A DNA stretch of 64,000 nt from Chamaea fasciata (lineage: Eukaryota; Chordata; Aves; Passeriformes; Sylviidae): contig JARCOQ010000007.1 in assembly GCA_029207755.1 (NCBI GenBank), positions 41,311,656 through 41,375,655 on the forward strand, read 5' to 3'. Below are positions 61,091 through 64,000 of the stretch, in pieces; the first letter of the stretch is position 1, and the number at the start of each line of letters is the position of its first letter. Below the pieces are notes generated by a model. It was not told the DNA's origin. It saw only the letters and a program-made list of their open reading frames with translations, and did not search any database. The translations under genes were made by a program, and so were the position numbers.

Positions 61091-63157
61091 CATTGTTCTT
61101 GCTCTCAGGGGCAGTCAGAGGGACGGAGTATAATGTGTGGGGAGGGGACTGGGGAGAAGAAACTAGGGATGAGAGCCTTGGCAGAGGCAAGGACTGCTTT
61201 CCCTGTGTGCCCATTTATTTGTCTCAGTACTAGAATCGATAGTTAGAACTTTGTTCATTGACAGTAAATTAAATTGGTCGAAACCCCCCCAAATCAGTAA
61301 CCTATTTTTGCCCATAGCATCAAAATACCTGTATGAGTGGATAGAAATGAACACTTTTTTTTTTTTTTTTTTAATTGTATGGGATTTTACCCCCAAAAGT
61401 TAATGTCTTCCTTCTGATCCCTTGGGATCTGCTCATCTGCTCATCTGCTTGTCACTTTTCATCATCAAGATGTTAATACGCAGGAGAAGGAGAACTTCAA
61501 GATTGATCAAAATGGCTTATCAAGGTTGGAGGTGCAGTCCAAGGTGGTTTATGTCTATCCTGGTTGCTTTTGAAATGCAAGGTCATACTGCCTATTCTGA
61601 CCACACACATCATCAACTACTACTTGTGCAAAGCACAAGCGACTGCTTCCTTCCTATCCTTCCTCCACAGCCTTACAATATGTCAAACCTAGGAAATGCT
61701 AGGATCTGATGAATAATAATGGCTGGGTCTTCTGTGTTTTACAGCTCCTCCTAGATCTCACAGACCTGTGTTTTCCTATGCTCACACATGTCGTTTCTGT
61801 TAGAGGAGTCCCCTCTTCTTGTGACAGCTTTAAGATGACTCTCCCACAAAGATTCAAAAGCTTCAGTTATTCTGTTCCCATGCTTCTAGGCAGTGAGTGC
61901 TCATTACCAGAACCTCATTAAACACACTGAACTGTGAATGGCTTGTTTCCAATCACATGGAGTTATATCCAGCATGCCACTGGACCTGTTCTCAACTCCA
62001 CAAAAAAGATCTCAGACCATTAAGGGAATGTAGACCATTAGTTGGTGGGCAGAGTTGATTGATCCAGGAGCGTCTATGCGGGCAAGCTTCAGACCCCCCA
62101 GTACCTCCCAGTTAATCCATTTAGCACTGTGTTTGCATGTTTGCTGAGGCATTCAAAGGGGCTTTATGGAAAGAAGGAATTCTCTATAATGAATGGAAAC
62201 AAACAAGATCAAAAGGCAGAGATAAGAAAACAGACAGGATTTCAAACCTAACCTGTGTTTAAACTGAGTGGCTGTCAATATTAATAACATAAAGCAGCAG
62301 TGAAGTGTGGCTGACACATGCCGGGTAGAGAATGCTTTGAGACATCTGAAAATCCCATCAGAAATTGCAAAGGCAAATGTAATTAGCATGTCTGGAATTG
62401 TCTTAATTCATTTGGTTTATATTGTCTTGAGAAGCTGGCAAGGATCCTCTGCACATAGCTTGTGCAGGCACGACTTTTTCCTTTTCCAGTCCTTTTACCC
62501 CTTTTTGGCAGTCTATATATGGAGGTAGGGGGTGATGCTAACACAGGATGTTCCTGCCTGTGGCATAAGACACTTTCTCAATGTATTCAGGATTCAAGAC
62601 TTGTTGGAATTTCAGACCCTACTTGTCAGTTCTACATGCTGGAAGAATTCAGTTTTGCTCTGTCTAAACATGCAGGTCAGAAGACGGAGGCATTATCAGA
62701 ATGGTGTGGAGGCCTGTGGCTGGGCTTGCTGATGCTGATGTAGGCTGGGAGAGCAAAGTTGTGTGAAGGAAAAAGTGGAGACCAGTGTGAGATACTGAAA
62801 AGGGTAATGGCTCAGACATTTTTAAAATCACTGAGGAACTTTGCCCATTGTACCAAACTGTGCAAAGAAGCAACCGCTAATCTGTGACCTCTGAAGCCCC
62901 CCCCCTCAAAAAAAAAAAAAAGAAAAGCCTCCTGATGGGAATTTGGACCATGAGTTAAGCCACCTGATGGGACAAGTAAACAAGGCTGGGGGAGGAGAAT
63001 GTATCCGCAGGGAAAGCCAAACTCAGCAGCTGTGCTGAAAATCAGCTCTGGCTAAATTTGGCAGGGGGAGGCCATAGGCCACCAATGTATTTGCTGAGGC
63101 TGGGTTTGCATACTCTTCTTCCCTCAGTGGAGGGAGGAGAAATTTTGGGTGTGTGAT
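61091..63157. other. Intergenic DNA right of the CpG island
   Basis: This stretch holds an 18-T run at 61355-61372, a candidate noncoding element at 62.3 kb and a C-run followed by an A-run at 62896-62921. No exon of a known gene was identified. Confidence 0.5.
62300..62440. promoter_or_regulatory. Candidate conserved noncoding element (intergenic)
   Basis: The segment has CATCAGAAATTGCAAAGGC, AAATGTAATTAGCATG and GTCTTAATTCATTTGG in a repeat-free stretch. It lies about 1.2 kb after the CpG island. This is a texture-based call only. Confidence 0.22.
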
Positions 63158-63812
63158 GGTGTAACGTCTGGTCAGGATAATGCAGAGGAGCCGAACACCC
63201 TGAACGCCAGAGGCTATATGCCAGATAAGGAGACCCTGTGGAGAATCCCCCCTTACACAAATAGGCTTAGTTGTAAAACTTCCCGCCCTGCCTCTGGAAA
63301 GGTCACATTCACGTGGGACATTCACATGAGAGGCAGCTGTCATTTAAAAGGTGTCATAAACCATCAAAGACCCCCAATGTGCCCCCAGGCTCATATCTGA
63401 GGCAGTCCACCAGAGGACTGCACATGATCCAAAGTGTTGCAACAGATCCAGAATTGGTTGCAGGAGACAGCGTAAAACTCTCCCCCACAGGGTAAGTGCT
63501 GGGACATTCCCACATATATATGAACTATATTAATCCATAGAACTCTGTGTTTTGTGGGACCCCCACCACTGAGAAGACTGAACAAGAGGACCAATGGGAT
63601 GCTACTGCCCCACAGAGTTGTGGTATCTTTTTACTTAATTTGTCTCTCACTCTCTCCCCTTCCCCCGCTTTTCTATTTCTTTCTATCTGTCTTTCTCCCT
63701 CACATTTACTGTTAAATAAAATCCATACTATTGACTTTGGCATGTGGTCTTGTTTGCTCTTTAATTTGGGCAGAGGCATCTCTGTAATAATTTCAAAAAT
63801 TGGATCTCAACA
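63158..63812 (+). mobile_element. ERVL-like LTR, probably solo
   Basis: This is a retroviral LTR-like segment by structure: a TGTAAC start at about 63159, an AATAAA at 63715-63720 preceded by a C/T-rich tract (63640-63705), then a GGCATGTGGTCTTGTTTGCT and TTTGGGCAGAGGCATCTCTG block and an ACA end at 63812. The last blocks resemble U5 of avian ERVL LTRs as I remember them. No primer-binding site or gag sequence follows in the remaining 188 nt, so it is probably a solo LTR. The 5' edge could lie further left (near 62930-62990) and was not fixed by a target-site duplication. No viral coding sequence is present. Confidence 0.45.
63715..63720 (+). terminator. LTR polyadenylation signal AATAAA
   Basis: A canonical AATAAA sits after a C/T-rich tract and before a T/G-rich block, the usual layout of the R region of a retroviral LTR. 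Confidence 0.4.
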
Positions 63813-64000
63813 GCAAGTGATGCTGTTAGTCAAAACCAAGGGTGGTTGAACTGACTCTGGACGTGCACTGCCTTTGTAGGACCAGACCCAAATGTAGATA
63901 CAGTACAATGAGCAGTGCAAAACCAACAGGTGAAGGGACAGATTGGAGAAATCAGGTTTAAAGGAAATGCAGGAGCTGAAACTGCAGTTTAATGTATGTA

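Noticed and set aside
60591..61214. 207-codon minus-strand open frame across the CpG island
   Set aside because: Low-complexity Pro/Ala/Arg/Ser composition and competing open frames are what G+C-rich DNA gives by chance; no family resemblance or splice context.
60600..64000. NRXN3 coding exon after the CpG island
   Set aside because: I found no laminin-G/EGF-like coding sequence or neurexin signal-peptide exon; the link to NRXN3 rests only on expected synteny.
1..64000. CRISPR arrays, operons, bacterial-type systems and tRNA or rRNA genes
   Set aside because: No spaced direct repeats, no tightly packed genes and no tRNA or rRNA hallmark sequences were seen; the window is vertebrate nuclear DNA.

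Overview
The window looks like nuclear DNA from a bird. It holds the last four coding exons of one vertebrate gene, with GT-AG splice sites, followed by about 45 kb with no recognisable protein-coding exon. The interspersed repeats are CR1 retrotransposons of several ages (two are clear), an avian ERVL-like LTR near the right edge, and a few old MIR-like SINE relics. No L1, Alu or B1 type sequence was seen. A non-avian reptile is possible, but the low repeat density and the CR1/ERVL mix favour a bird.

Gene content: the plus strand carries the 3' half of ADCK1 (aarF/UbiB-domain kinase 1, mitochondrial). The exons are 9351-9500, 9732-9929, 13581-13774 and 15191-15362 (TGA stop). Together they encode 237 residues, including the catalytic HCDPHPGN motif and the DHG motif. 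Positions 1-9350 are intron, because no upstream ADCK1 exon could be found there; the N-terminal exons must lie before the window. The 3' UTR probably runs to about 16.2 kb (AATAAA at 16186-16191) and contains a MIR relic.

From about 16.2 kb to the right edge the DNA is intergenic or in undetected introns. In human, NRXN3 lies downstream of ADCK1 on the same strand, and birds are expected to share this order, but no NRXN3 coding exon was seen. This region contains: a G-quadruplex motif at 20.5 kb; an inverted repeat enclosing a 66-unit (TTCC) plus 20-unit (TCCC) microsatellite at 31 kb, possibly tied to an LTR-like segment; a degenerate CR1 with reverse-transcriptase remnant at 34.5-35.6 kb; an ancient CR1/L3 relic at 40-41 kb; a CR1 3' end at 52.3-52.8 kb; a 1-kb inverted repeat with arms of about 240 bp at 56.0-57.0 kb; a strong CpG island at 60.6-61.1 kb that could be a promoter; and an LTR with a polyadenylation signal at 63.2-63.8 kb. 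Several TAAT-rich, low-CpG stretches have the look of conserved noncoding elements, but this needs alignment.

The two items most worth checking are the isolated CpG island and the long inverted repeat. I did not find convincing evidence of an undescribed multi-gene system.
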